Shown: positions 61,849-64,000 of the stretch, one piece after another | Layout: the number at the start of each line of letters is the position of its first letter | Position numbering within the stretch: the first letter of the stretch is position 1 | Assembly: GCA_013396995.1 (NCBI GenBank) | Contig: VWZP01007510.1 | Location: forward strand, 222,857-286,856 | Direction of reading: 5' to 3' | Length of the DNA: 64,000 nucleotides | DNA from: Dicaeum eximium | Taxonomy: Eukaryota > Chordata > Aves > Passeriformes > Dicaeidae | Notes under the pieces: generated by a model | Databases searched by the model: none | What the model was told of the DNA's origin: nothing | What the model saw: the letters and a program-made list of their open reading frames with translations, nothing else | Program-made: the position numbers and the translations under genes

Positions 61849-64000
61849 GTAAGAAAGAGAATTTCTTCTCTCACTGGTCTTTGTAACATTCCATTTGTCC
61901 AATGGGTGCCTACAGATTTCTTCATTATGATGCATGGGCATACTGGTTCTGAAATCAACTCTTAAAAAGGTGAATAAATACACTCCTACTGGAAAGCTAA
62001 AGGAACATCAGGGGTTTTTTGGCCTTGATTGCTGTTGGGCAGGAGATTGGGTCTCAGAATTCTTTGAGTGTAGAATGGACCAAAAGCAAACAAACCTAAT
62101 TATTTTGTTTACAAAAACTAAATTCAAACAGGAGATGGTTACTTCCCCTAGATTAGAAAACTCATAATAAGCCAACAGCAGGATCCTGTTCACTTCTTTA
62201 GCTTGGTAATAAGTGTGATGTAGTTTGCCCTTCATGTGCTTGACAGAGAATCTGCTGCATGGACAGTCCCTGGGAGCATGGTGTGGCATGAAAATGTAAA
62301 ACTCACTGAGGCAAGAACCTGAGCATGAAAGCTGTGGGCAAGGCTAACAACCACTGCATCCATGAGAGTTCATGGATTAACAATAGCCCTAGAATTCTGG
62401 TGCTGTTAGCTTCCAGCATTGCTCTTGTTCTGTAAGGAAGGATTATTGCAATTCTGATGTCCTTTTAATGGAGCAGGCATTTGCATGTCTCAGACATCTT
62501 TAGGCAGAGCTGAACAGCCCCAGGAGAACCCCAGCTTCTCTGGCCTCTAGTCCTGAGGTGCTTAGAGGAGGGCCTGTAGCAGTGGCTGCACAGGGGACAC
62601 TGAGTACCAGTCTCATGCAGACACGACAGCAGGTTTGATTCTCGTGGAGAGTTGAAAGTAGTAGCAGTACTTTTAAGAAATGCAGTATTTTAAGAAAACA
62701 GTCTGATTTGAAAACCTCCTGCAGAACTATTAATTAGAGTCATGGATTTGTGGTGCTGTAGCTGTCTTGTCACTGTCATCTGTCTGAGGGAACCACACTG
62801 GAACAATTATAGAGCTGAAAAAGTGAGAATTCAGGTCGGTTTTGAAATAGTGTGGCAGCACGACATGTTTTCCCATGCTATCACAGTGGATGCCAAACAC
62901 CTGTCAGGAGCTTGTCTGTGAAATTGTGGCCAACACTGAATTGTATAAAATCATTCATTCTTTATGATCTCACTAAAGGTGAGACTATTCTGGAGCTCCA
63001 TCAATTGCTCTTTGAATTCAAACTATGTGAACCACTGCAATATCCCCTCCTTTTTTATTTCCTGCAGCCCATGGCACAGCAGGGTCCTCATCTGTGGTTG
63101 CAGCTTCTTGGTAATGTTGTAATACAAACAATTAATAACAATTTGTATTAAATATTTAAAAGATGCTGCCCTTGTGGGACAGCAGAGCTCAGCTCAGCTG
63201 ATGTGAGCAGCATGTGTTCAGAACAGAAGCTTTCAGCTTTGCAAGTGTCACTGATTATGTGTTGCATCAATCAGTTATGCCCAAAATGGCACTGGTTGTC
63301 TGTCAGATTCTTTTCCACAGCAATTATTTGTATTTATTTATTGTACTCAGAGGAACAGGTCCTCAATGTATCATTAGATACACAAAGTGCTTTCAAGAAA
63401 ATATTCTGGTGGAAAAGGACACTTGCCAAAGCATGTATTTAATCTTCATTCCCTTCAGTGGATGAAATCCTTCTGAACATTATTCACTGACAGCAAGTAA
63501 AAGCCAACTTCAACGGGATATTCATTTGTTAATTGCAAGATGTGTTATTTATTTCTCTAGCAAACACACAGGGCATCTCAAAACAGCATCACTGAGATGT
63601 TGCAGGATTGCTCTTGAGTGTGTCAAGTTTTCTACCAGATAATTGTTGCTTTAAGAAAAGCAGTGTTTTCTGTTGGGTTTCTTTTGCTGATCTGAAAACT
63701 CAGGGCTTGACTTTGCTTCTGCGATATGGATAATAATGTGCTAATCACAATGCTATCAGAGGAAAAGAGTGCTCAGAAAATAAAACACCATTTCACATAA
63801 ATAAGGGTAGAGGCACGTACCTGACACCTTATTAAGTCCATTACTCCAGCTTACCAAGTTTCTGTGTTGGCAGGTGGCCCATGGCCCAGGTATCCTTAAT
63901 CCTGATTAAATAAAAGGTGCTGCCCTAGACCACCACAAACATTGCTTCTAGTCTTTTATCTTTTTTCTAAATCCAACTTCCCAATGTTAAAATTAGGGGG
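61849..64000 (+). other. SPNS2: Start of SPNS2 intron 2
   Basis: The sequence after the GTAAGA donor shows no further SPNS2 exon. The next expected residues (VFICSF-like) are not found in any frame up to 64000. I see no repeat that I can name and no RNA gene. The open frames around 61934-62289 and 62852-63465 are short and without family resemblance. Confidence 0.75.

Overview
The window looks like vertebrate nuclear DNA from a bird, probably a passerine (order inferred, not shown). It is AT-leaning, long-intron DNA with GT/AG splice sites and several 5'-truncated CR1 LINE copies, the typical avian interspersed repeat. I see no SINEs. It carries part of one protein gene that I can identify: SPNS2, the plus-strand sphingosine-1-phosphate exporter of the major facilitator superfamily.

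Layout. Positions 1-23.9 kb are presumed intergenic and hold no exon I can recognise, only one LTR-like remnant near 3 kb and some low-complexity tracts. Positions 23.9-25.7 kb are a CpG island with a degenerate GGGCTGAGG-type minisatellite, the SPNS2 promoter/5'UTR and exon 1. Exon 1 is broken by assembly gaps. A small contig with the 5'UTR and the MMCLE start (24319-24528) has been placed too far upstream, between two identical 126-bp copies of the same sequence, and very probably belongs in the 114-N gap at 24831-24944. Positions 25183-61782 are a 36.6-kb phase-1 intron with six CR1 fragments (all between 42 and 60.3 kb, three per strand), a retroviral LTR/primer-binding-site remnant at 45.7 kb, an intragenic CpG cluster at 37 kb and an unexplained antisense ORF pair at 46.3-46.8 kb. 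Exon 2 (66 bp, phase 1/1) is at 61783-61848. The rest is the start of intron 2. The later SPNS2 exons lie beyond the window.

Exons 1 and 2 together encode the acidic cytosolic N-terminus and the first transmembrane region, with the family motif NYLDRYTVAG. Most longer ORFs in the window are chance frames or lie in CR1 copies. The best leads for follow-up are the misassembled promoter, the tRNA-Trp-primed LTR whose U5 also matches the tRNA-Trp anticodon arm, the antisense ORF pair, and a phase-compatible candidate alternative first exon at 25443-25494.
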